DNA of 31,526 nucleotides from CAWHNT01 sp963830775 (GCA_963830775.1 CAWHNT010000008.1:1-31526), one strand, 5' to 3'; positions 9,717 to 17,157 are shown, numbered from the stretch's first letter. The notes: a model not told the origin generated them from the letters alone. Numbers and translations are program-made.

Positions 9717-10014
9717 TGCAATCCGGCATCAGCGCGGAATGACGTTACAGCCATCGCTACGTCACCGTGGAGGATAACACCCTGGGGGCTAGGGTTCAGG
9801 CAATCCAGCTTTCGCCGTTCGCGTCTTGCGCTGACCCTCCGGGCCTACGATGGCTTCGACCGTTCGGGCCTTGTCCCGACATGCTCTGGTCCCGTTCCCC
9901 TTTCGGGGTCTCAGCCGGCTTGTCGCCGACACCGGTAAGTCGGGCGCACATGGGTTCTCCCAGCTACCCAGAAGGCATCACCTTCACTCCTTCAATCGCG
10001 CCGGCACGGCGCAC

Positions 10015-10722
10015 CACGAGCTCCTCGCGTGCGTACCCTTCATCCCCGAACCGCTTCTGGTCGAAGCTGCGGTCCAGCCGTGAGGCATGCCGGGTCCAGT
10101 GCACGGCCTCGTGCCCCAGGGTGGCATAGTAGCTCTCGGCATCCCTGAAGGCCTCGAACGGCGGCATCTGGATCACGTCATCACTGATCCGGTAGTAGGC
10201 CCGGTTGCCGCCATGGCCGATCCGAGCACCAATGGCGCGGAAGAAGGCTTCGGCATGCTCGAGGCGAGCAGCCGCTGCCATGGAGGGTGCCGCCGTGGCG
10301 TAGAAGTGTGCGGGCAGGCCGTCGATCTGCTCCACGTTGAAGACCGTGTACTGCTTCATGAACCAGATCTCCCGCTCCTCCTCGCTCTCCTGGTCCGTCC
10401 TGGTGATGGTGTCGGCATAGGCGACAGGCGTGCCTTTCTCGCCCTTGCGCACATGGGCGCCGAGATCGAGTGCCTGCTTGAAGGTCATCCAGATCGGGGC
10501 GGAGTAGCCCCGCTCCACGGCCGTGAGCCAGAGCATGAGCACGTTGATGCCGCGGTAGGGCTTGCCGTTGTGCCGAAGCGGACGGGTGATCCTGCCTGCC
10601 AGGTGCTCGGCACTCCAGGGCTTCATCCAGGGACGGGTGCCCTGCTCCAGCTGCTGGACCAGAGCATCGGTGATGCGCTGGTAGACGTCGCTGCGGGTCT
10701 CGGTCTGGGGAGTGCGTCGCAT
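10015..10722 (-). CDS. ardC: ardC 5' exon (N-terminus and HExxH core of ArdC-like antirestriction protein)
   Basis: ArdC-type proteins combine an N-terminal ssDNA-binding domain with a zinc-metallopeptidase fold and protect incoming plasmid DNA from host restriction. This exon encodes 236 codons. The ssDNA-binding part includes SDVYQRITDALVQQLEQGTRPW and GKPYRGINVLMLW. The protease-like part carries TLGHEAVHWTRH, with the HExxH zinc motif at residues 204-208. The exon ends EELV, in the helix expected to supply the third metal ligand. The start is the ATG at 10722, with GAGGGAG upstream. Translation of the unspliced RNA continues 17 codons into the intron and stops at about 9964, giving a truncated protein. 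Spliced, the product would be 302 aa, a normal length. Confidence 0.92.
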
Positions 10723-10851
10723 GCTGCGCCCTCCCTCACAGGCCAAGGGCCAGCTGGTCGGGGTGCACGTGGCGAGCACGGCGGCGAGGCTGCGCATGGC
10801 GGGGTCTCTCGAGTGGCTGGTGAGAGCGGCACTGACAAAGTGTGCCACTGA

Positions 10852-11184
10852 GACGACGGCCGGGAGGTGCTGGTGCGCGCCGCCCGCTCGCTCGGCGCCT
10901 CGTCTCTGGAGGTGTTCCGGCACGTCGTCCTGCCGGCGGCCCTGCCCAGCATCGCCACGGGCCTAGCCATCGCCATGGGTGTCTCCTGGTTCTCGCTCCT
11001 GGCCGGCGAGATCATCAGCGGCCAGTACGGCATCGGCTACTTCACCTGGAACGCCTACTCGCTGATCGACTACGAGGACATTGTCGTCGGCATGCTGACC
11101 ATCGGCGCTCTCGGCACGCTCTCGACCTATGCGGTGCGGCTGCTCACCCGTCCCCTGTTAGCTTGGCAGCAGCGCGCGCGATGA
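10852..11184 (+). pseudogene. ABC transporter permease, 5'-truncated (SsuC/TauC/NrtB type)
   Basis: This is the C-terminal half of a BPD_transp_1 permease. The EAA-type cytoplasmic loop, which docks to the ATPase, is present as VLVRAARSLGASSLEVFRHVVLPAALPSI, followed by two to three membrane segments. The frame opens at 10852 after a TGA, but homologous permeases have about 130 more residues upstream, so the N-terminus is lost. The reported GTG at 10867 is not a credible native start. The break coincides with the end of the accessory segment carrying ardC. Its stop overlaps the ATG of the next gene (ATGA), so the original gene was coupled to the downstream cluster. A nitrate/sulfonate-type role is inferred from family only. 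Confidence 0.82.
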
Positions 11185-11828
11185 CCGGCGAACGTCGCTG
11201 GCACCTCCTTGCGGCGACGCTGGGCTTCGTCGCAGCCTACTACGCCCTGCTTCTCGGCGTCCTGATCATACGCTTCGGCGACTGGCCCAACTACGTCACG
11301 CTGCACGACTGGCCGGGCAACGTCGCCCGGATCGTCCGCGCGACACCCGCGGTCACCGACATGGCACCGATCATTCTCGACGAGTGGCTGCTCGAGATCG
11401 GCTACATGAACCGCGACTACGGCCTCGGCATCGCCGAGTGGACCCTCACGATCCTGCCCGCGAAGCTCCTGCTCGTGACCCTCACCGGCCTCCTCCTCGG
11501 CACCAACCTCGTCCTCATGCGGATGACGGAGGGCCGCTGTGCAGCCCGCCATCGGCACGCCACGGCACTGGCCGTCGGCAGTGGGACGGCTGTTGCCGCC
11601 CTTGCTGCCACGACCATGACCTGGGTCGTCTGCTGCGCCTCACCGAGCTGGGCCGTGACCCTTGCCATGCTGGGGATGGGTGTCTCCACGGCTTTGTGGC
11701 TGGAGCCGCTCGGCGCCTGGCTCCAGGTGGCCGGGTTAGGCCTCCTTGCCCTCAGCGCAGCGGTGCTGACGCGCCGCTGCGCGCCGGCACCGGTCGTCCC
11801 CGCCGGCCTTACCGCTCTGACCGACTGA
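11181..11828 (+). CDS. Membrane protein with a Cys-Cys pair in a transmembrane segment
   Basis: The 215-aa product has about five hydrophobic segments: residues 7-30, 88-112, 130-155, 158-177 and 182-200. Between the first two is a polar loop (RFGDWPNYVTLHDWPGNVARIVRATP). The third segment ends in TMTWVVCCASPSW, a vicinal Cys pair followed by Pro, then LAMLGMGVSTALWLEPLG. This layout recalls MerF/MerT-like metal transporters, but the similarity is only by eye. It overlaps the upstream permease by four bases and precedes an ABC ATPase and a SCO copper protein. I infer a possible role in metal (copper) handling or as an extra subunit of the transporter. I do not recognise a named family. Confidence 0.75.
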   Translation: MTGERRWHLLAATLGFVAAYYALLLGVLIIRFGDWPNYVTLHDWPGNVARIVRATPAVTDMAPIILDEWLLEIGYMNRDYGLGIAEWTLTILPAKLLLVTLTGLLLGTNLVLMRMTEGRCAARHRHATALAVGSGTAVAALAATTMTWVVCCASPSWAVTLAMLGMGVSTALWLEPLGAWLQVAGLGLLALSAAVLTRRCAPAPVVPAGLTALTD

Positions 11829-11844
11829 CGCCGGGATCGCCCGC

Positions 11845-12714
11845 ATGCCCACATCAATGGTCCAGCTCAGGCAGGCCGAGCCTCCATGGCCGGAGGAGAC
11901 ACCGCCAGGCCTGCGGGCCGACAGGGGCCAAATCCGCATCGATCGGGTCTCGATCGGGTTCGGCCGGGGCCGGCAGGCTCGGCTTGCGGTGGACGAGGCC
12001 TCGCTCGAGGTCCTGCCGGGCGAGTTCGTCTGCCTGCTCGGCCCCTCGGGCTGCGGCAAGTCCACCCTGCTCAACACGGTGGCTGGCTTTATCAGCCCCG
12101 GCAGCGGTGCTGTGACGGTTGATGGCGTTCCGGTTGGCGGCCCCGGACCCGATCGCGGCATGGTGTTCCAGCAGCACTCGCTCTTTCCCTGGAAGCGCGT
12201 GCGCGAGAACGTCGCCTTCGGCCCTAGGCTTGCCGGCAAGGGACGGCGCGAGGCCGCTTCCATCGCCGATGGGCTCCTCGCCAGCGTCGGCCTGCTCCAC
12301 TGCGCTGACCGCTACCCGGCCGAGCTCTCGGGCGGCATGCAGCAGCGGGTCGGGATCGCGAGGGCGCTCGCCGGCTCGCCCAGCGTGCTCTTGATGGACG
12401 AGCCCTTCGGTGCCCTCGACGCCCAGACCCGCTTGATGATGCAGGAGAGCCTGCTGCGCGTCTGGAGTGCCTGCGGCATCACGGTCCTGTTCGTCACCCA
12501 CGATATCGACGAGGCGATCTTCCTTGCCGATCGGGTCCTAATCATGAGCGCCGGCCCCGGCCGGATCATCGCCGACCTCCCCGTGCCCCTGCCGCGGCCG
12601 CGCCAAGCGGAGATGGCGACCGAGCCCGCCTTCGTCCGCCTCAAGCGCCAGTGCCTGGAACGGATCCGGGCCGAGAGCCTCAAAGCCTTTGAGCAGCAGG
12701 ACGCCTGCCGATGA
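11845..12714 (+). CDS. ABC transporter ATP-binding protein (nitrate/sulfonate/taurine type)
   Basis: This is the cytoplasmic ATPase that powers the permease. The 289-aa protein has Walker A GPSGCGKST (66-74), the Q-loop MVFQQHSLFPWKRVRENV, the signature LSGGMQQRVGIARAL (161-175), Walker B VLLMDEPFGALD (181-192) and the switch His in FVTHD. The SsuB/TauB/NrtD subfamily assignment rests on the FPWKRVRENV and DEPFGALDAQTR segments. An N-terminal extension of about 28 residues is Pro/Glu-rich. It ends in an ATGA overlap with the SCO gene, an unusual partnership. No substrate-binding protein is present in this cluster within the window. It may lie beyond the rearrangement that truncated the permease. 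Confidence 0.93.
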   Translation: MPTSMVQLRQAEPPWPEETPPGLRADRGQIRIDRVSIGFGRGRQARLAVDEASLEVLPGEFVCLLGPSGCGKSTLLNTVAGFISPGSGAVTVDGVPVGGPGPDRGMVFQQHSLFPWKRVRENVAFGPRLAGKGRREAASIADGLLASVGLLHCADRYPAELSGGMQQRVGIARALAGSPSVLLMDEPFGALDAQTRLMMQESLLRVWSACGITVLFVTHDIDEAIFLADRVLIMSAGPGRIIADLPVPLPRPRQAEMATEPAFVRLKRQCLERIRAESLKAFEQQDACR

Positions 12715-13283
12715 TCCGCCACCTGCTCCTCCTTCTCCTTCTGGTGCCGGGTATGGGCCCGGCCCGGGCGGAAGAGCCGCCGCTCCTGCCCGACGTCGCG
12801 CTCACCGATCATCATGGCCAGCCCTTCTCGCCAGCGGCCCTGCACGGCCGCTGGAGCCTGCTCGCGATCGGCTACACGAGCTGCCCCGACGTCTGCCCGT
12901 TCGTGCTCGCTAACCTCGAGGCGGTCCTCACCGAGCTGTCGACCCGCATGGCGCCGGAGCGGCTGCCACGGGTCGTTTTCCTGGCCGCCGATCCGGCTCG
13001 GGATGCGCCGGTCCTGCCCGACTACATGCGCAGCTTCCATCCGGACTTCCTGGGTGTGACGGGCACGGAGGCCGAGATCGACAGGCTCGTGGCCGGCGTC
13101 GATGGCACGGTGCGGCGCGAGCCCGCCGATGCCTTCGGTCACTATCTCGTCGCGCACAGCGCCTTCGTGAGCGTCATCGATCCCGAAGGGCGCGTCGTCG
13201 CCAAGCTCCGCCCACCCTTCGAGCCCGAGCCAACCGCGGCCACGCTGACCGGCCTCTTTCGCGGCATGCCGCCCGAGGGCTGA
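12711..13283 (+). CDS. SCO1/SenC family copper-binding protein
   Basis: SCO proteins are periplasmic, thioredoxin-fold copper chaperones, mainly for the CuA site of cytochrome oxidase or nitrous oxide reductase, and some act in redox sensing. The 190-aa protein starts with a signal peptide (MIRHLLLLLLLVPGMGPARA). It has the copper ligands in TSCPDVCP (Cys58 and Cys62) and the distal His in FGHYLVAHSAFV (His149), so all three expected ligands are present. The family feature YTSCPDVCP...VLANL is clear. The gene overlaps the ABC ATPase by four bases and is followed four bases later by a diheme cytochrome, so the three are likely one transcript. Confidence 0.93.
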   Translation: MIRHLLLLLLLVPGMGPARAEEPPLLPDVALTDHHGQPFSPAALHGRWSLLAIGYTSCPDVCPFVLANLEAVLTELSTRMAPERLPRVVFLAADPARDAPVLPDYMRSFHPDFLGVTGTEAEIDRLVAGVDGTVRREPADAFGHYLVAHSAFVSVIDPEGRVVAKLRPPFEPEPTAATLTGLFRGMPPEG

Positions 13284-13287
13284 GCTC

Positions 13288-13938
13288 ATGCCGGCCCCGA
13301 GCCTCCCGGCCTCGGTAATGACGACGGCCCTGGCACTCCTCGCCGCCGGTCGTGCCGAGGCCGACATGATCGACAGCTCAGGCATGGCGCCCTGGGAGGT
13401 GTGCGGCGAGTGCCACGGCCTGGATGGTGCCAGCCCGAGCCCGCGCTTCCCCAAGCTCGCCGGCCAGCCGGCGGCTTATCTGGAAAAGCAGATCCGCGAC
13501 TTCCTGAGCGGTGCCCGCGTTAACGATGGCGGCCAGATGCAGACGGTGGTCACCGAGATCGCGACCGAGGACATCCCCAGGGTGGCGGCCTACTTCGCCA
13601 CGCTGCCCCCGCCATCCCCGGCCGGAGGCGACGCGCTCCCGAGCGCTGCGGAGGCTGCCCTCGCCAGCGGTCTGGTCGAAGGAGGGCGGGAAGAAGTAGG
13701 GCTGCCGGCCTGCCGGGAGTGCCACGGCGTCGATGCCCTGGCATCGCTGCTGGAGGCGCAGCACCGCACCTATCTCAAAAAGCAGCTCGGCGAGTTCCGC
13801 TCCGGCGCGCGGGCGAATGATCCCTCAGGCACCATGGCCACCATCGCACGCAGGCTGAGTGAGCCCGAGATCGACGCTCTCGCCTCCTATCTGGCGGCAC
13901 GACCGCGGCCGGACCCGAGCGGGCGGCCTGCAGGATGA
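13288..13938 (+). CDS. Diheme c-type cytochrome (cytochrome c4-like)
   Basis: This is a periplasmic electron carrier. The 216-aa product has an N-terminal signal-like segment (about residues 1-26) and two CxxCH heme-binding sites: CGECH at 39-43 and CRECH at 142-146. Each is followed about 40 residues later by a Met suited as the axial ligand (Met84 in DGGQMQTVV, Met183 in SGTMATIA). The two halves repeat the pattern SGAR.ND......M, the hallmark of tandem cytochrome c553/c4 domains. It sits between SCO and a Crp/Fnr regulator and overlaps the latter by four bases. A role as electron donor or acceptor for a copper enzyme is inferred from the SCO neighbour. Confidence 0.92.
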   Translation: MPAPSLPASVMTTALALLAAGRAEADMIDSSGMAPWEVCGECHGLDGASPSPRFPKLAGQPAAYLEKQIRDFLSGARVNDGGQMQTVVTEIATEDIPRVAAYFATLPPPSPAGGDALPSAAEAALASGLVEGGREEVGLPACRECHGVDALASLLEAQHRTYLKKQLGEFRSGARANDPSGTMATIARRLSEPEIDALASYLAARPRPDPSGRPAG

Positions 13939-14684
13939 CCATCCCCGGCCGCGACACGCCCTCCCGACCTCCCACGGCCCTCTTCCTCACCGAGACCGTG
14001 GCCGGCCTCAACGATGGTGCGGGCTTCCTGCAAAGTCTGCCGCGGGAGGAGATGGACGGCGTCCGCCGTCTCGCGACCCCAATGGTTATTGAGGCCGGCG
14101 GCTCGGTCTTCACCCAGGGCGACCCGCATGAGGGGATCTGGCTGATCGAGGACGGGCTGGTCCGAACCTACTACACCGCGCCCTCCGGCCGCGAGCTGAC
14201 GCTGGCCTTCTGGACCCGCGGGCATTTCGTCGGCGGCCCCGAGATGTTCGGCGGCGGCAGCCATATCTGGTCGGCCAGCGCCGTCGAGCCCAGCAGCCTG
14301 CTCTATCTCAAAAGCAGCGCCATCCGTCAGCTCGTGGAGCAGAGCTCGCGCTTCGCTGTCGGCATCATCGAAGGCCTCGTGGTAAAGGCCAAATGCTACT
14401 CAGCCCTGGTCCAGATGCTGGGAACCCGCTCGGCGGGCGAGCGTCTGGCCCAACTCCTGCTCATCGCCGCCGAGGTCCATGGGAGGAGAGACGGCCAGCA
14501 TCTTGTCATCGAGCGCCGACCAACCCATGAGGATCTGTCCCGCAGCATCGGGACGACCCGCCAGTGGGTGACGACCATGCTCGACCGCCTCGAGAAGAGC
14601 CGCGTCATAGCAATCGACCGCCAGTCATTTATTATTTGTCGACCGGACCAGCTGCGGGCGATGGCCAAAGGATGTCAGCCTTGA
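13935..14684 (+). CDS. Crp/Fnr-family transcriptional regulator
   Basis: This 249-aa regulator has an N-terminal cyclic-nucleotide-binding-like beta-roll (about residues 30-140, with AGGSVFTQGDPHEGIWLIEDGLVRTYY) and a dimerisation helix. Its C-terminal helix-turn-helix is EDLSRSIGTTRQWVTTMLDRLEKSRVIAI. It lacks the N-terminal Cys cluster of oxygen-sensing FNR, so it is closer to the DNR/NnrR/FixK or CRP-like groups. It is the last gene of the coupled run and probably regulates it, for example in response to nitrogen oxides, oxygen or redox state. The signal is not readable from sequence. Start by the ATGA overlap with the cytochrome gene. Confidence 0.92.
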   Translation: MTIPGRDTPSRPPTALFLTETVAGLNDGAGFLQSLPREEMDGVRRLATPMVIEAGGSVFTQGDPHEGIWLIEDGLVRTYYTAPSGRELTLAFWTRGHFVGGPEMFGGGSHIWSASAVEPSSLLYLKSSAIRQLVEQSSRFAVGIIEGLVVKAKCYSALVQMLGTRSAGERLAQLLLIAAEVHGRRDGQHLVIERRPTHEDLSRSIGTTRQWVTTMLDRLEKSRVIAIDRQSFIICRPDQLRAMAKGCQP

Positions 14685-14747
14685 CCGGTGTGTGCGAGCA
14701 GAACGACCAGCCGTTATAAGGTCGTCCAGCAGAGGCCCTAACTTATA

Positions 14748-14851
14748 TTACTGAGCGGCGTCTAAATAGAGGCATCCGGTCCGGCGAGGGAGAGCAGCAT
14801 GGTTAGGCTTGCGCCGCACCTGATTTACCCATTTAGACGCCACATCAGTAA
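14748..14851. repeat. MITE-like inverted repeat
   Basis: Two arms face each other across about 63 bases. The inner arm GGCGTCTAAAT (14757-14767) is matched perfectly by ATTTAGACGCC (14831-14841), and outside it TTACTGA (14748-14754) is matched by TCAGTAA (14845-14851). This gives 18 paired positions with a small mismatched bulge. The arms look like terminal repeats of a small non-autonomous element. I see no obvious target-site duplication. A long hairpin in RNA is the alternative. Confidence 0.55.
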
Positions 14852-14956
14852 GCAAGAAATCACTGGTACTGTGGTCCTTGTACTTCAAGGCATTATGGCG
14901 GGCCAGCTCCGACCCGAAACGTCTTGTGTCGACGACATCCGGCATTGAACATAGGA

Positions 14957-15244
14957 TCAGGCTGCCTGCTCGTGAGGCTCTGCCCGGCAGATTCGGTCCA
15001 GGCTCGCGATGTAGATGGCTACGGCTGCATCGGCCTGCGCCTCCGACATCGGTCTCTCGAGCGTGGGCGGTGCCTCTGGTGCCCTTGCCCCATCATCCCA
15101 GAACCAAGCCGTGCAGTCCTGCTTACCGAGGCAGGCTTGCCGGCCAATCATCCGCAGCTCAGCGTCGCTCAGTTTTGGCGGACAGACGATCACCGCCACG
15201 CCCGCATGGACGCCGCGAAACTCACAAGGCCGCACGAAAGGCAT
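14957..15244 (-). CDS. Hypothetical protein, 95 aa
   Basis: The protein contains CPPKLSDAELRMIGRQACLGKQDCTAWFWDDGARAPEAPPTLE and then MSEAQADAAVAIYIASLDRICRAE. The pattern of Cys residues around a TAWFWDD centre recalls small uncharacterised proteobacterial proteins, but I cannot name the family. The start at 15244 is well supported: CAGGAGG sits six bases before the ATG, whereas the longer frame to 15331 lacks such a site. No signal peptide or membrane segment is visible. Function unknown. The gene stands alone on the minus strand between the Crp/Fnr cluster and the tct operon. Confidence 0.65.
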   Translation of the reverse strand: MPFVRPCEFRGVHAGVAVIVCPPKLSDAELRMIGRQACLGKQDCTAWFWDDGARAPEAPPTLERPMSEAQADAAVAIYIASLDRICRAEPHEQAA

Positions 15245-15391
15245 GGCTGCCTCCTGATTCCCGAGGTGCCACATGGCACGGGGCTTCACCGGCGTCGCGG
15301 AAATGGGAATGGCTGCTTCAACCAGCCGCACCGGGAGGCATGCTGCACCCGTCCTTCTTCCTGGGTCGTCAGACAGCCAATGATATCTCCA

Positions 15392-15420
15392 TTGACTAGA
15401 TAGGGATACTGATCCAGGAT
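15392..15420 (+). promoter_or_regulatory. Possible sigma-70-like promoter before the tct operon
   Basis: TTGACT and CAGGAT are separated by 17 bases, about 30 bases upstream of the small membrane protein gene at 15451. The -35 box fits well and the -10 box poorly. It is offered only because no better candidate is seen upstream of this long gene run. Confidence 0.3.
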
Positions 15421-15450
15421 GCCTGCAACGAACAGGCCTGGAGAGCGCCC

Positions 15451-15594
15451 ATGACGAGCTCCTCGACCCTCAGCCCCGGCATCCATCGCAGCATCGAAGG
15501 CGGCCGCAGCGCACCCTGCCTCGGCCTGGCCATCATGGCGGCCGGCCTGCTCTGGGCCGGTCTCGGCTCCACCGTCGCCCTCCTCCTGGCCTAG
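15451..15594 (+). CDS. Small membrane protein, 47 aa
   Basis: ATG to TAG gives 47 residues with one hydrophobic segment near the C-terminus (LGLAIMAAGLLWAGLGSTVA) after a polar N-terminus (MTSSSTLSPGIHRSIEGG). A GGAGAG sequence lies seven bases before the ATG, a reasonable ribosome-binding site. It starts 51 bases before tctC on the same strand. It could be a real small membrane protein or a leader ORF. No function can be given. Confidence 0.5.
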   Translation: MTSSSTLSPGIHRSIEGGRSAPCLGLAIMAAGLLWAGLGSTVALLLA

Positions 15595-15644
15595 CCCCCT
15601 CTTCCTTCCGGGCGAGCCACGGCTTCGCCGACGAAAGACGTCTC

Positions 15645-16610
15645 ATGAGCTTGATCGACCACAAGGTGCCGGGCCTGCGCCCGACGCGGCGGGGCCTGCT
15701 CGGCCTTGGTCTCGGCGCCCTGGCGCTCTCGACCACTGCCCGAGCCGCCGCCTATCCCGAGCGCCCGATCGAGCTGATCGTGCCCTGGGGACCGGGCGGC
15801 GGCGCCGACCAGCTCGGCCGCAAGGTGGCGCAGCTCTGGGAGCCGCTGCTCAAGGTCTCGCTGCCGGTCGTCAACGTGCCGGGTGCCAGCGGTGTCACCG
15901 GCCTCGCCAAGATGCTGGCGGCACCCGCGGACGGCTACACCGCCTCGGTCATCACCGGCGACACGATCGGCCTCCAGGCCACCGGCCCGCAGAGCTGGCG
16001 GCTGGAGGACGTGGTGCCGCTGGCGGTGCTGATCCAGCAGACCTCGCTCTTCTTCATCGGCCCCGACAGCCCCTATCGCGACTGGGCCGAGGTCGAGGAG
16101 GCGGCCCGCACCCGCGAGCTCAAGGTGGCGATCACAGGCTTCGGCACCTCCGACGACCAGACCGTCAACCACTATCGCCGCAAGGGCCTGAAGCTGAACG
16201 CGGTGCCGTTCGCCAAGCCCGGCGAGCGCTACGCCGCCGTCGTGGGCGGCAACGCCGACCTGCTCTACGAGCAGGCGGGCGACGTCCGCGGCTTCCTGGA
16301 GAGCGGGCAGCTCCGGCCCGTCCTGCACTTCGCAGGCGACCGCGGCAGCTTCCCCGATGTGCCACTGGCCGTGACCCTGGGCGACGAGCTCACGACCCGG
16401 GCCTATCGCGGCATCGTGGTGAGCGCTGCCACGGACCCGGAGGTCGTGCGCTCCCTGACCGCGAGCCTCGGCGAGGTGGCCCGCACGCCCGAGTTCCAGG
16501 CCTACCTCAAGGACCAGTATGCGGCCCCCGACAGCGTGAGGCTCGGCCAGGACGCGGTCCGGTTCATCGCCTCCGAGCTGGCCGCGGCCAGGCAGCTCGC
16601 GTCCAACTAG
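15645..16610 (+). CDS. tctC: Tripartite tricarboxylate transporter substrate-binding protein (TctC/Bug family)
   Basis: This periplasmic receptor captures a carboxylate-type ligand and delivers it to TctAB. The 321-aa protein starts with a twin-arginine-like signal (RRGLLGLGLGALALSTTARA). The mature part opens YPERPIELIVPWGPGGGADQLGR, the Bug-family hallmark with the ligand-binding loop PWGPGGG. Further family segments are NVPGASGVTGLAKMLAAPADGYT and KPGERYAAVVGGNADLLYEQAGDV. It is the first gene of a tctC-tctB-tctA set with 13-base spacing. The Bug family binds very different ligands, so the substrate is open. The dioxygenase and enolase-family genes that follow suggest a compound catabolised by them. 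Confidence 0.93.
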   Translation: MSLIDHKVPGLRPTRRGLLGLGLGALALSTTARAAAYPERPIELIVPWGPGGGADQLGRKVAQLWEPLLKVSLPVVNVPGASGVTGLAKMLAAPADGYTASVITGDTIGLQATGPQSWRLEDVVPLAVLIQQTSLFFIGPDSPYRDWAEVEEAARTRELKVAITGFGTSDDQTVNHYRRKGLKLNAVPFAKPGERYAAVVGGNADLLYEQAGDVRGFLESGQLRPVLHFAGDRGSFPDVPLAVTLGDELTTRAYRGIVVSAATDPEVVRSLTASLGEVARTPEFQAYLKDQYAAPDSVRLGQDAVRFIASELAAARQLASN

Positions 16611-16623
16611 GCGCGCATCGCCC

Positions 16624-17145
16624 GTGTCGCCCGGCTCGTCCGCGCGTCTTCGTGCCTCGGCCCCGTTCCTGGGGCTGGGCGTGGGCGCAACCGTCCTGCT
16701 CGCGATGGCGCGCGGCATGGACGCCGCGGCAGCGGCGGGCCGCCTCGGGCCGGGAGCGTGGCCGACCATGGTCCTCGGGCTCCTGGCGCTGCTTGCCGGC
16801 GTCAAGGCGGTCGAGATCCTGCGCGGCAGCGGGGCGGCAACCCAGGAAGATACCGCGATCGCTGAAGGCGACCCGCGGCCGGCGATCGCAGCGCTCGCGT
16901 GCTTCGCGGTCTACTGCCTGGTCCTGGAGGTGGTAGGCTTCCCGCTCGCCACGACCGCGATGCTGGGCAGCTTTCTCTGGATCGCCGGCTTCCGGCGACC
17001 AGGGCCGCTGCTGCTCACGGCAGTCGGCGGCAGCGTGGGGCTGTTCCTGCTCTTCCGCACCGTCGTCTACGTCTCGATGCCGCTCGGGCGCGAGCCGTTC
17101 CTGTCGTTCTCGCTGGGCCTGCTCCGGCTCGTCGGCGCCGGCTGA
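16624..17145 (+). CDS. tctB: Tripartite tricarboxylate transporter small subunit TctB
   Basis: This is the small membrane subunit of the TTT transporter. The 173-aa protein has about four transmembrane segments (roughly 13-32, 46-65, 88-118 and 128-150). It has the family-typical GAWPTMVLGLLALLAG after the first segment and the polar loop of variable length in the middle. The start is a GTG at 16624, 13 bases after tctC. It is recognised by position between TctC and TctA as much as by sequence, since TctB diverges strongly. Confidence 0.87.
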   Translation: MSPGSSARLRASAPFLGLGVGATVLLAMARGMDAAAAAGRLGPGAWPTMVLGLLALLAGVKAVEILRGSGAATQEDTAIAEGDPRPAIAALACFAVYCLVLEVVGFPLATTAMLGSFLWIAGFRRPGPLLLTAVGGSVGLFLLFRTVVYVSMPLGREPFLSFSLGLLRLVGAG

Positions 17146-17157
17146 GCGGCAGCCTCG

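Larger units (their letters stand above)
7435..10014 (-). mobile_element. Group II intron with RT/maturase/HNH ORF, inserted in ardC
   Basis: This is a self-splicing retroelement of about 2,580 bases in the same orientation as ardC. The 5' end on the minus strand is GTGCG, the conserved group II start. The 3' end is preceded by a classical domain V hairpin (7486-7520) and a domain VI stem with a candidate branch-point A seven bases from the last base, and the element ends in AT (consensus AY). Removing exactly 7435-10014 joins GAG CTC GTG to GCG GAG ATC and restores the ArdC reading frame. Roughly 590 bases at the 5' end (9424-10014) carry no protein and should fold as domains I-III. The intron protein is encoded in domain IV. 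All parts needed for splicing and mobility appear present. Confidence 0.93.

Noticed and set aside
14702..14726. A short inverted repeat ACGACC / GGTCGT after the Crp/Fnr gene
   Set aside because: The stem is six bases, with a long loop and no T tract, too weak to call a terminator.
14748..14945. A 65-codon minus-strand frame overlapping the inverted repeat
   Set aside because: It lies across the MITE-like structure and lacks a convincing ribosome-binding site. I judge the repeat to be the meaningful signal.
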